From: JAGOUU01 sp964387745
Lineage (GTDB): Bacteria > Pseudomonadota > Gammaproteobacteria > JAGOUU01
Length of the DNA stretch: 9,344 nucleotides
Direction: 5' to 3'
Assembly: GCA_964387745.1 (NCBI GenBank)
Contig: CAYLXL010000058.1
Location: 1-9,344, forward strand
The number at the start of each line of letters is the position of its first letter. Position 1 is the stretch's first letter. Under the pieces are notes generated by a model. The model searched no databases and was not told the DNA's origin. It saw nothing but the letters and a program-made list of their open reading frames with translations. The position numbers and the translations under genes were made by a program. Below, in pieces: positions 1-6,741 of this stretch.

Positions 1-66
<66 letters not shown>

Positions 67-75
67 AATTTTTTT

Positions 76-98
76 AAAGCCCCTTTATGGGGTTTTTT
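76..98 (+). terminator. Intrinsic terminator between tRNA-fMet and rimP
   Basis: The stem is AAAGCCCC (76-83) with GGGGTTTT (89-96), including one G-T pair, around a five-base loop (84-88), and it runs into six T (93-98). The T run at 69-75 before the stem means it could also work for the opposite strand. It presumably ends most tRNA transcripts. The rimP start is only 24 bases beyond the T tract, so expression of the downstream operon from the tRNA promoter would need read-through. Confidence 0.8.
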
Positions 99-122
99 GT
101 TATCTAGAGATAGACTAAGTAA

Positions 123-641
123 ATGCTAAGCAAACAACAAATTGATGAAATATTAGAACCGACTATAACAGGTCTTGGTTTTGAATACGTGTGCTCAGAA
201 TTGGCTAGTATGGGTAATAGCAAGAGATCAGGGATTATAGTTAGAATTTTTATTGATAAAATTGCTGCTGAGAGTGAAGGCCAGGCGAAGACGGGTGTTA
301 CTTTGGATGATTGCACGGTAGTGAGTCAGCATGTAAGCCGAGTTTTAGACGTTGAGGCGCAGGCGAATAATAGCAGTGAGACTAAAATAAATTTAGAAGT
401 TTCATCGCCAGGTCTGGACAGACCGTTGATTAAAATTGATCATTTTAAAAGATTTATTAATAAAAAAGTTAAAGTTAGGCTCAATACTCCTATTAATAGT
501 AATCAGCGTAATGTTATTGGTTATATTCGAGAAATTTTAGACGATAAGCAAATTAAAATTGAGAGTATAGATTCCAAAGATGTCGTTTATAATATAGAGT
601 TTGATAATATCAACAAAGCAAATATAGTACCGGAATGGTAA
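123..641 (+). CDS. rimP: Ribosome maturation factor RimP
   Basis: RimP is a cytoplasmic factor that binds the free 30S subunit and is needed for its late maturation. The 172-residue product shows the family hallmarks: the N-terminal motif GLGFEYV (about 18-24), the segment GVTLDDC (58-64) leading into SRVLDVE (72-78), the signature LEVSSPGLDRPL (91-102), and a C-terminal SH3-like part ending KANIVPEW (165-172), as in E. coli. It is about 20 residues longer than the E. coli protein, mainly from a longer loop before GVTLDDC (about 46-57) and a few extra residues near 30-38. ATG 123 places the N-terminus where relatives start; the ribosome binding site is weak. It is the first protein gene of the operon, 36 bases before nusA. 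Confidence 0.96.
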   Translation: MLSKQQIDEILEPTITGLGFEYVCSELASMGNSKRSGIIVRIFIDKIAAESEGQAKTGVTLDDCTVVSQHVSRVLDVEAQANNSSETKINLEVSSPGLDRPLIKIDHFKRFINKKVKVRLNTPINSNQRNVIGYIREILDDKQIKIESIDSKDVVYNIEFDNINKANIVPEW

Positions 642-677
642 GTTAATAGGTAATAGCAATAGATAAGGTAAGATGCC

Positions 678-2159
678 ATGAATAAAGAAATTTTATTAGT
701 AGCAGAAGCTGTTTCAAATGAAAAAGGCGTAAACAAAGAGATTATATTTGAAGCTATTGAAGCTGCTTTAGCCATGGCTACAAAACGTAAAAATGGTCGT
801 AATTGGGATATTCGTGTCAATATTGATCCTGAAACAGGTGATTATGTGACTCATAGAATCAGAAGCGTAGTGCCTGATGATGTTGTTGTAGAAAATCCAG
901 AACATATCTTATTTATTGACGAAGCCAAAGAAATCGATCCTAGCCTGGAAATCGGCGATGAATTAAGAGAAGAAATTGAATCAGTAGAGTTTGGACGTAT
1001 TGCTGCACAAACTGCTAAACAAGTTATTGTGCAAAAAGTTCGTGAAGCAGAACGTGCAAAAGTTGTAGCGCAATTTCAATCAAGAATTGGTGAATTAGTT
1101 AATGGTACTGTTAAACGCGTCACCAGAGACGTTATTTTTGTTGAAATTGGACCTAATGCAGAAGCTATCTTACCTCGCGATCAAATGATTCCTAAAGAAA
1201 TTATTAGAATGAATGATCGCATCAAAGCTTTTCTAAAAGAAGTGCGTATAGAAGGTCGTGGTCCACAATTAATTTTAAGTCGTGTGGCACCAGGTATGTT
1301 AATCGAATTATTTAAGATTGAAGTTCCTGAAGTTTCAGAAGGCATTATTGAGATTCTTAGTGTTGCTCGTGACCCTGGTTCTCGTGCTAAAATTGCCGTA
1401 AAAACTAATGATGGTCGTATCGATCCTATAGGTGCTTGTGTTGGTATGCGTGGTTCACGTGTCCAAGCTATTTCAAGCGAATTAGGTGGTGAGCGTGTCG
1501 ATATAGTTTTATGGGATGAAGATCCAGTAAAATTTGTGATCAATTCTATGGCGCCGGCTGAAGTGCTTTCTATTATGATGAATGAAGAAAAGAAAGTTAT
1601 GACAGTGGTAGTTTCAGAAGAACAATTATCCCAGGCTATTGGTAGAAGCGGTCAAAACGCTCGTCTGGCGGGTATGTTAACCGGCTGGAAAATTAATATT
1701 CTAACAGAAACACAAGCAGCATCTGATACTGAAAAAAGCCAAGAAAATGAGCAGGTAGTATTACAAAGATTAATAGACAGCCTAGAAATCGATGATGAGA
1801 TGGCACAAGTTTTAATTGATGAAGGGTTCTCTCGCGTCGAAGATATAGCGCACGTAGATTCAAGTGATCTATTAGAAATAGAGGGCTTCGATGAAGATAT
1901 CGTTGATGAGTTGCAAGACAGAGCAAAACAGTATTTATTAACACAGGCAATTGTTGCTGGCAACGATAAGCCTGCGCAAGATTTATTGGATTTACCAGGT
2001 ATGACTAGTGATCTAGCAACAAAATTTGCTAAAGCAGGAATCATTACTCGCGAAGATTTAGCAGAGATGTCTATTGACGAATTGACTGAAAATAATTTAG
2101 TGGATGCTGTCAAAGCGTCTGAATTGATAATGCAAGCACGCAAGCATTGGTTTGAATAA
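678..2159 (+). CDS. nusA: Transcription termination/antitermination factor NusA
   Basis: NusA binds RNA polymerase, promotes pausing and intrinsic termination, and takes part in antitermination and transcription-translation coupling. The 493 residues nearly equal the E. coli length (495). Domains in order are the RNAP-binding N-terminal domain (1 to about 130), the S1 domain (about 137-201, starting GELVNGTVKRV), KH1 with GACVGMRGSR (252-261), KH2 with AIGRSGQNARLAG (320-332), and two acidic helix-hairpin-helix repeats (about 362-415 and 437-490). Both repeats are kept, as in other gammaproteobacteria, whereas many other bacteria lack them. ATG 678 follows an AAGG-containing site (665-668). 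In E. coli this operon is subject to NusA feedback; the terminator at 76-98 would be a natural target, which is inference. Confidence 0.98.
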   Translation: MNKEILLVAEAVSNEKGVNKEIIFEAIEAALAMATKRKNGRNWDIRVNIDPETGDYVTHRIRSVVPDDVVVENPEHILFIDEAKEIDPSLEIGDELREEIESVEFGRIAAQTAKQVIVQKVREAERAKVVAQFQSRIGELVNGTVKRVTRDVIFVEIGPNAEAILPRDQMIPKEIIRMNDRIKAFLKEVRIEGRGPQLILSRVAPGMLIELFKIEVPEVSEGIIEILSVARDPGSRAKIAVKTNDGRIDPIGACVGMRGSRVQAISSELGGERVDIVLWDEDPVKFVINSMAPAEVLSIMMNEEKKVMTVVVSEEQLSQAIGRSGQNARLAGMLTGWKINILTETQAASDTEKSQENEQVVLQRLIDSLEIDDEMAQVLIDEGFSRVEDIAHVDSSDLLEIEGFDEDIVDELQDRAKQYLLTQAIVAGNDKPAQDLLDLPGMTSDLATKFAKAGIITREDLAEMSIDELTENNLVDAVKASELIMQARKHWFE

Positions 2160-2177
2160 GATTGAAAAGGTATTAAT

Positions 2178-4718
2178 ATGGCAGAGATTTCAGTAAGCCG
2201 TTTAGCAGAAAACTTGCATACAAAAGTTGAAGAAGTTCTTTTGCAATTAAAAAAAGCTGGGTTAAATAAATCAGAAAATGACAGCTTAACTGAGCAAGAG
2301 AGCAAAACATTTTTAGAATTCTTAACAAAAAAAGAAGGCAAGAATGATAAGCCTAAAACTTTAAGCTTAAAGAGCAGACGATCTAGTGAAGAGCTAGTAA
2401 CTGATTCAGCTGGACGCAAGCGTACAGTTAAGGTTGTTCGTCGTAAAGAACGTATTATTCATAAGAAGAGTAGCTTAATTAATGAATCCGTTCCTGAGGT
2501 TGAAATTCTTCCTGTTGAAGTTGAGCCAGAATTAAATGAACCACAGTTTGAAGCAACAGAGGTTATTAACAATACTAGTGTTAATGAGCTAGCACCTCAA
2601 GCAGTTGATGAGAAAGACGATAAAGTAATCCCAGAAACCGCAGAAACTCTGAAAGAAAAAGAAAAGAAAAAAGGCAAAAAACGCCAGGAAATCAAAATAG
2701 AGGAATCTGATGATGCTCGTGGTAAAGCAGTAAAACCTAAAAAGCATTTGCAGCAAGATACTCAATGGGATAGTAAGCATGCCTTAGAAGCTCTTGAGGT
2801 TGAAAGTGATGATTCTGATATTGATTTAAGCGTAGCTAAACTTACAGAAAAAACTTTTACACCCAAAGCACCAAAACGTTTTGATAAAAAAACTGCAAAT
2901 GCAGTTCGTTATATTAAACCTGAACATGGGTTTTCGTTACCTTCACAACCAATGGTTTATGAAGTTGCAATTCCTGAAAATATTACCGTAGGTGATCTAG
3001 CTCAGCGTATGGCAATGAAGTCCGGTAAGTTGATAAAAACATTGATGCAAATGGGGCATATGGCGACTATCAATCAAATGTTAGATCGCGATACTGCTAC
3101 TTTAGTTGTAGAAGAATTAGGTCATACTGCCGTTGCTGTGAGTGAAAATGCACTTGAGGAGAACTTGCAAGCACAGTATTCAGAAAAATTTAAGGATGTT
3201 GAAGAGTTACCAAGAGCTCCTGTTGTAACTATTATGGGTCACGTTGATCATGGTAAAACATCTTTATTAGACTATATCCGCCGCACCAAAGTAACTGATA
3301 AAGAAGCTGGTGGTATTACGCAGCATATTGGTGCCTATAGTGTAAATACTGGTCATGGTAAAATTACGTTCTTAGATACGCCTGGTCACGCTGCATTTAG
3401 TGCAATGCGTGCTCGTGGTGCGAACGTTACTGACGTTGTTATTTTGGTAGTTTCAGCTGACGATGGTGTGATGCCACAAACTATTGAGGCTATTCAGCAT
3501 GCAAAGGCAGCTAATGTGCCTATTGTGGTTGCTATCAATAAAATAGATAAAAAAGATGCCGATCCAGAAAGGGTTAAAAACGAGTTAGTACAACATGGCG
3601 TTATCCCTGAAGAGTGGGGCGGTGAGAACCAATTTGTTGCAGTTTCTGCTAAGAGCGGTCAAGGTATCGACGATTTATTAAATGCGGTATTACTACAAAC
3701 TGAAATTTTAGAATTAAAAGCGCCAATTAATGTACCATTTAAGGGTATGGTGATTGAAGCTCGTTTAGACAAAGGCCGCGGTGTCATTGTTACTGTCTTG
3801 GTACAAAAAGGTACCATGAATAAAGGTGATATCATTTTAGCTGGCGCAGAATATGGTCGCATTCGTGCAATGAACGATGCTGCAATGCGCAAAGTAGAAA
3901 CAGCAGGTCCTTCTGATCCGGTGGAAATATTGGGTTTATCAGCGGCGCCAAAAGCAGGCGATGAGGTTATTGCATTGCCTACTGAGCGTCAAGCACGAGA
4001 GCTTGCTATGTTTAGACAAAGCAAAATGCGTAGCGAAAAACAGGCTAAACAAGTTGAAAGTAGTGTTGAAGATATCTTTAGTAGAGCTAAAGATTCGGAT
4101 GCTGCAGTTTTACATATTGTTATTAAAGCAGATGTGCAAGGTTCAACTGAAGCTATTATTGGATCATTAGAAAAACTTTCAACATCAGAAGTTAAAGTTA
4201 AAATTATTGGTTCAGGCGTAGGTGGTATCAATGAGTCTGATGTAACTTTGGCTATGGCGACTAAAGCTATCATCATCGGCTTTAATGTTCGTGCTGATCA
4301 GGCGGCTAAAAAATTAGCTGAAGGCGAACACGTAAAAGTTATTTACGATAGTATTATTTATAATGTTATAGATGATGTTAAGCAAATTTTATCAGGAATG
4401 TTACAGCCTGAAATTCGTGAAGAAATTATTGGGCTTGCTCAAGTAAGAGATGTATTTAGATCATCCAAAATTGGTGCAATTGCGGGATGTATGGTTGTAG
4501 ATGGTATTATTAAACGTCATAGTCCTATCAGGGTGTTGCGTAATAATATAGTTATTTATGAGGGCGAGCTTGAGTCATTACGTAGGTTTAAAGATGATGT
4601 CAGCGAAGTCAAAAACGGCATTGAGTGTGGTATTGGCGTCAAAAACTATAATGACGTTAAACCAGGCGATCAAATCGAAGTATTTAAACGAGTTGAGATT
4701 TCACGCAAACTTGATTAA
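2178..4718 (+). CDS. infB: Translation initiation factor IF-2
   Basis: IF2 is the GTPase that brings formyl-Met-tRNA to the 30S P site and promotes subunit joining; the matching initiator tRNA lies at the start of the window. The 846 residues contain an N-terminal IF2-N module (1 to about 50), a long charged lysine/glutamate-rich linker (about 52-235), a second IF2-N module (about 258-310) and the G domain. G motifs are GHVDHGKT (354-361), GGITQHIGAY (378-387), DTPGH (400-404), NKID (454-457) and SAKSG (490-494). The two beta-barrel domains and the domain before the last barrel follow, with ADVQGSTEA (651-659) as a landmark. It is slightly shorter than E. coli IF2 (890) because of the linker. 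ATG 2178 follows AAAAGG (2165-2170) at good spacing, 18 bases after nusA. I could not identify internal starts for shorter isoforms. Confidence 0.98.
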   Translation: MAEISVSRLAENLHTKVEEVLLQLKKAGLNKSENDSLTEQESKTFLEFLTKKEGKNDKPKTLSLKSRRSSEELVTDSAGRKRTVKVVRRKERIIHKKSSLINESVPEVEILPVEVEPELNEPQFEATEVINNTSVNELAPQAVDEKDDKVIPETAETLKEKEKKKGKKRQEIKIEESDDARGKAVKPKKHLQQDTQWDSKHALEALEVESDDSDIDLSVAKLTEKTFTPKAPKRFDKKTANAVRYIKPEHGFSLPSQPMVYEVAIPENITVGDLAQRMAMKSGKLIKTLMQMGHMATINQMLDRDTATLVVEELGHTAVAVSENALEENLQAQYSEKFKDVEELPRAPVVTIMGHVDHGKTSLLDYIRRTKVTDKEAGGITQHIGAYSVNTGHGKITFLDTPGHAAFSAMRARGANVTDVVILVVSADDGVMPQTIEAIQHAKAANVPIVVAINKIDKKDADPERVKNELVQHGVIPEEWGGENQFVAVSAKSGQGIDDLLNAVLLQTEILELKAPINVPFKGMVIEARLDKGRGVIVTVLVQKGTMNKGDIILAGAEYGRIRAMNDAAMRKVETAGPSDPVEILGLSAAPKAGDEVIALPTERQARELAMFRQSKMRSEKQAKQVESSVEDIFSRAKDSDAAVLHIVIKADVQGSTEAIIGSLEKLSTSEVKVKIIGSGVGGINESDVTLAMATKAIIIGFNVRADQAAKKLAEGEHVKVIYDSIIYNVIDDVKQILSGMLQPEIREEIIGLAQVRDVFRSSKIGAIAGCMVVDGIIKRHSPIRVLRNNIVIYEGELESLRRFKDDVSEVKNGIECGIGVKNYNDVKPGDQIEVFKRVEISRKLD

Positions 4719-4723
4719 TTTTT

Positions 4724-5113
4724 ATGAAGAAGCACAATAATAGCCAGTACACCAATGATCGTTTAGCGCAGCAAATTAGCAAACAGCTTGCGCTAATTTT
4801 ATTACGTGAAGTTAGAGATCCTCGTCTTGGTATTATTACTATTACGGATGTAAAAATTACCCGTGATTTATCGATTGTAAAAGTTTATGTTACTTCTTTA
4901 AGCACAGATTTGAATGCAGAAGCTACTGATAATAAGACTAAAAAAGCACCAGCTACGACTATATTAAATGGCATGGCTAGTTTTTTGCGTACTGAATTAG
5001 CTAGTAGAATTAAAATGCGCAGTATGCCAGAATTAAGATTTTACATGGACGACAGTATTCAAATCGGTAATCGCATAGAAGAATTACTTGATCAAGTCAA
5101 AAAAGAATCATAA
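4724..5113 (+). CDS. rbfA: 30S ribosome-binding factor RbfA
   Basis: RbfA is a small KH-fold protein that binds the 30S subunit near helix 1 of 16S rRNA and supports late maturation and cold adaptation. The 129-residue product has the family landmarks LILLREVRDPRLG (24-36), TRDLSIVKVYVT (46-57) and MPELRFYMDDS (101-111). The loop between these last two carries a few extra polar residues (about 60-77) compared with E. coli. ATG 4724 is only five bases after the infB stop and I see no Shine-Dalgarno sequence; the bases before it are T-rich. Translation is therefore probably coupled to infB. An eight-base gap separates it from truB. Confidence 0.96.
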   Translation: MKKHNNSQYTNDRLAQQISKQLALILLREVRDPRLGIITITDVKITRDLSIVKVYVTSLSTDLNAEATDNKTKKAPATTILNGMASFLRTELASRIKMRSMPELRFYMDDSIQIGNRIEELLDQVKKES

Positions 5114-5121
5114 ATGTCTGT

Positions 5122-5892
5122 ATGTCTATAGAAACTCAAAAAGCAGCTGCAAAGCAACACAAGCGTAATGTCAATGGTATTCTTGTTATTGATAAACCTA
5201 AAGGGTTTTCTTCTAATCAGGCTTTGCAAAAAGTAAAATGGATTTTCAATGCCAAAAAAGCAGGCCATACTGGTAGTCTTGATCCGCTGGCGACAGGTGT
5301 GTTGCCTATTTGTTTTGGCAAGGCGACCAAGCTATCACAAGGTCTATTAGACTCTGATAAAAAATATTTAGTGACAATTAAATTAGGCCAGACTACGGCT
5401 ACAGGTGATGCCGAGGGGGAGATCTTAACAGATATCGATTTGTCTACTTTTGCGATGCCTTCGGAAGATACGCTTAAAGAGATTATTTTGAGTTTTGAGG
5501 GCGAGCAAGAACAAGTGCCATCGATGTACTCTGCGCTAAAACATAACGGAACGCCATTATATAAATTAGCTCGGCAGGGTATAACTATTGAACGCAAGAG
5601 TCGAGTTATTAAGATTTACGATATAGAAATTAAGAACATCAATAAAATTGATAATATTGTATCTAGCTTGGAGCTGTTAGTTTCTTGCTCGAAAGGGACT
5701 TATATAAGAACATTAGCAGAAGATATAGGCCAAAAGATTGGCTGTGGGGCTTATGTGACTGAACTTAGAAGAACTGCTGCTGGGCCATATCAGATTGAAA
5801 AAGTTATTAATATGTCTGATTTAGAGCAATTGCAAAAAAATATTCTAGATGGGAATCAAGATTATTCAGTAATGGATCAATTGTTAGTCTGA
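5122..5892 (+). CDS. truB: tRNA pseudouridine(55) synthase TruB, C-terminal domain missing
   Basis: TruB makes pseudouridine 55 in the T loop of tRNAs and also acts as a tRNA-folding chaperone. The catalytic domain is complete: LVIDKPKGFSSN (21-32), the active-site motif GHTGSLDPLATG (48-59) with predicted catalytic Asp54, LLDSDKKY (75-82) with conserved Tyr82, SMYSALKHNG (134-143), and CSKGTYIRT (189-197) with conserved Arg196. At 256 residues it is about 58 shorter than E. coli TruB (314). The alignment ends at the point where the PUA-like C-terminal domain should begin. The stop TGA is followed by an AT-rich spacer and then the TPR gene, with no frameshifted remainder visible. ATG 5122 gives the N-terminus expected for the family; no clear ribosome binding site is seen. 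The enzyme is probably active; the missing domain may change tRNA affinity. Confidence 0.93.
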   Translation: MSIETQKAAAKQHKRNVNGILVIDKPKGFSSNQALQKVKWIFNAKKAGHTGSLDPLATGVLPICFGKATKLSQGLLDSDKKYLVTIKLGQTTATGDAEGEILTDIDLSTFAMPSEDTLKEIILSFEGEQEQVPSMYSALKHNGTPLYKLARQGITIERKSRVIKIYDIEIKNINKIDNIVSSLELLVSCSKGTYIRTLAEDIGQKIGCGAYVTELRRTAAGPYQIEKVINMSDLEQLQKNILDGNQDYSVMDQLLV

Positions 5893-5898
5893 CTTAAT

Positions 5899-5904
5899 TA
5901 TAAT
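5899..5904 (+). promoter_or_regulatory. Possible -10 element upstream of the TPR gene
   Basis: A perfect TATAAT lies in the AT-rich 46-base spacer between truB and the TPR gene, 35 bases before its ATG. No good -35 hexamer sits 16-18 bases upstream, and AT-rich DNA yields such matches by chance. It is listed because the gene looks like a later arrival and might carry its own promoter. Confidence 0.25.
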
Positions 5905-5929
5905 ATTTATTGAATAATATTGATTGAAT

Positions 5930-5933
5930 GGAG
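5930..5933 (+). promoter_or_regulatory. Shine-Dalgarno site fixing the TPR gene start
   Basis: GGAG lies five bases before ATG 5939. The frame is open five codons further upstream to a TTG at 5924, but that TTG would put this site inside the gene and has no ribosome binding site of its own. ATG 5939 is therefore preferred. Confidence 0.75.
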
Positions 5934-5938
5934 ATCAA

Positions 5939-6610
5939 ATGTTACCTGCGTATATTGTATCATCAGACAAAACACAAGCAGAGCGATTATTCTCTAGGGG
6001 TGTCGTTAAGATTTCAGAATATAATTATCTAGAGGCAGAGCATGAATTTACAGCTGCGCTTGCTTCAGCGGATATAATCGAGCCTTTGATAGCAGAGAGC
6101 TTGTTTTATAGAGGTGAAGTTAGGAAGTTTTTGAACAATTTTGCTGCAGCGGAACAGGATTACACAGCTCTGCTCGCCAGAGAGTATGCACCAGGAGCTT
6201 TAAAGGCAGAAGCATGGGTTCGAAGAGGTGCAGCGAGAAGATTACAGAATAATTTTGCAGGCGCAGAGCAGGACTATACGGTTGGGCTTGCTTTAACGGA
6301 GTTACCAAAGTGGCTACAAGCAACAGCATTATTTGGTAGGGCCGAAGCTAGGAGAGCGCAGCATGACTTTACCGGTGCTGAGCAGGACTATAAAGCAGCT
6401 CTTGATTTAGGTGCTGATGTGCCATTCTTATTAATGAGAAAGTTATCCTGGTTTCACCAGAATTTACCAACGCTCCAACTAAGACCGCATACGAGGCCTG
6501 GGCTTAGTCCGGTTGTTGTACCTACTGCTACCCCTGAGGCAAAGTTAGATACTTCTCCTCACAAGGCTGCAGCGCCGCCGCCTAGAAAGCGACCAAGGCG
6601 TAAAGGTTGA
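5939..6610 (+). CDS. TPR-type repeat protein of unknown function with basic Pro-rich tail
   Basis: I do not recognise this 223-residue protein as a named family. Residues 14-165 are four repeats with an exact 38-residue period, starting at 14, 52, 90 and 128. Counting from each start, Gly/Ala at 8, Ala at 20 and Phe/Tyr at 24 fit the tetratricopeptide consensus; the shared core reads NNFAGAEQDYT in repeat 3. TPRs normally mediate protein binding. After the repeats come a short helix-like segment (to about 175), a Pro/Thr/Ala-rich stretch (177-210) and a basic end, PPPRKRPRRKG (213-223). No signal peptide or membrane segment is visible. It sits between truB and rpsO, where E. coli has no gene. 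Sampled bases 6121-6300 are about 48% G+C, against roughly a third in pnp, and CAG outnumbers CAA for Gln. An acquired or lineage-specific gene is likely. The tail could bind RNA or ribosomes, or mimic a nuclear localisation signal; neither is shown. Confidence 0.85.
   Translation: MLPAYIVSSDKTQAERLFSRGVVKISEYNYLEAEHEFTAALASADIIEPLIAESLFYRGEVRKFLNNFAAAEQDYTALLAREYAPGALKAEAWVRRGAARRLQNNFAGAEQDYTVGLALTELPKWLQATALFGRAEARRAQHDFTGAEQDYKAALDLGADVPFLLMRKLSWFHQNLPTLQLRPHTRPGLSPVVVPTATPEAKLDTSPHKAAAPPPRKRPRRKG
5978..6433 (+). repeat. Four tandem 114-bp TPR-coding units
   Basis: Units are 5978-6091, 6092-6205, 6206-6319 and 6320-6433, each coding 38 residues. Units 3 and 4 share the identical 13-mer GAGCAGGACTATA at 6266-6278 and 6380-6392, exactly 114 bases apart. 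Units 2 and 3 share AATTTTGC at the matching place. Unit 1 is the most diverged. The pattern indicates internal duplication within the gene. Confidence 0.8.
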
Positions 6611-6633
6611 CTGCCCCCAAGACACTCTCGGAT

Positions 6634-6653
6634 AAGCCTTCTTGTAAAGGCTT
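6634..6653. promoter_or_regulatory. Perfect 7-bp inverted repeat over the rpsO -35 region
   Basis: AAGCCTT (6634-6640) and AAGGCTT (6647-6653) flank a six-base centre and enclose the predicted -35 hexamer TTGTAA (6642-6647). Without a following T run it is a poor intrinsic terminator for the TPR gene. It may be an operator for the rpsO promoter or an RNA hairpin at the 3' end of the upstream message. Confidence 0.4.
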
Positions 6654-6670
6654 GCGAATTCGAGTAGAAT
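6642..6670 (+). promoter_or_regulatory. Predicted sigma70 promoter for rpsO-pnp
   Basis: The -35 is TTGTAA (6642-6647) and the -10 is TAGAAT (6665-6670), separated by the ideal 17 bases. Matches to consensus are four of six and five of six. Transcription would begin near 6677 and give a leader of about 65 bases. E. coli rpsO also has its own promoter after truB. Confidence 0.65.
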
Positions 6671-6698
6671 GGGCTGTTTTACATTAATCATAAATATA

Positions 6699-6735
6699 GA
6701 CCTTACTGAGGTTAACAGCTTTAGTAAATTAGGAG
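6699..6735 (+). promoter_or_regulatory. Candidate S15 autoregulatory leader (pseudoknot) and rpsO ribosome binding site
   Basis: GACCT (6699-6703) can pair with AGGTT (6709-6713) around a TACTG loop. TTACT (6703-6707), mostly that loop, is complementary to AGTAA (6723-6727). This would give a pseudoknot ending just before the strong Shine-Dalgarno AGGAG (6731-6735), six bases before the rpsO ATG. In E. coli, S15 represses its own translation by stabilising a pseudoknot at its ribosome binding site. The folding is hand-drawn and the sequence is not obviously the E. coli motif. Confidence 0.35.
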
Positions 6736-6741
6736 ACAAAA

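Noticed and set aside
1652..2419. A 255-codon open frame on the minus strand across the nusA-infB boundary.
   Set aside because: It is antisense to two certain genes, Ser-rich with no recognisable domain, and has no ribosome binding site that I can see; long antisense frames arise readily opposite AT-rich coding sequence.
2327..2681. A runs in infB (A7 at 2327-2333; A6 at 2667-2672 and 2676-2681) as slippage or programmed frameshift sites.
   Set aside because: They encode a Lys-rich, poorly conserved linker in an AT-rich genome, and no alternative-frame product of interest follows.
5924..5938. An upstream TTG start adding five residues to the TPR protein.
   Set aside because: It would place the good GGAG site inside the gene, while ATG 5939 has that site at proper spacing.
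5893..5938. Frameshifted remainder of the TruB C-terminal domain.
   Set aside because: All three forward frames of this AT-rich spacer are short and show no resemblance to the PUA-like domain.
6634..6660. Intrinsic terminator for the TPR gene.
   Set aside because: The 7-bp stem is followed by GCGAATTCG rather than a T tract, and it overlaps the rpsO promoter.
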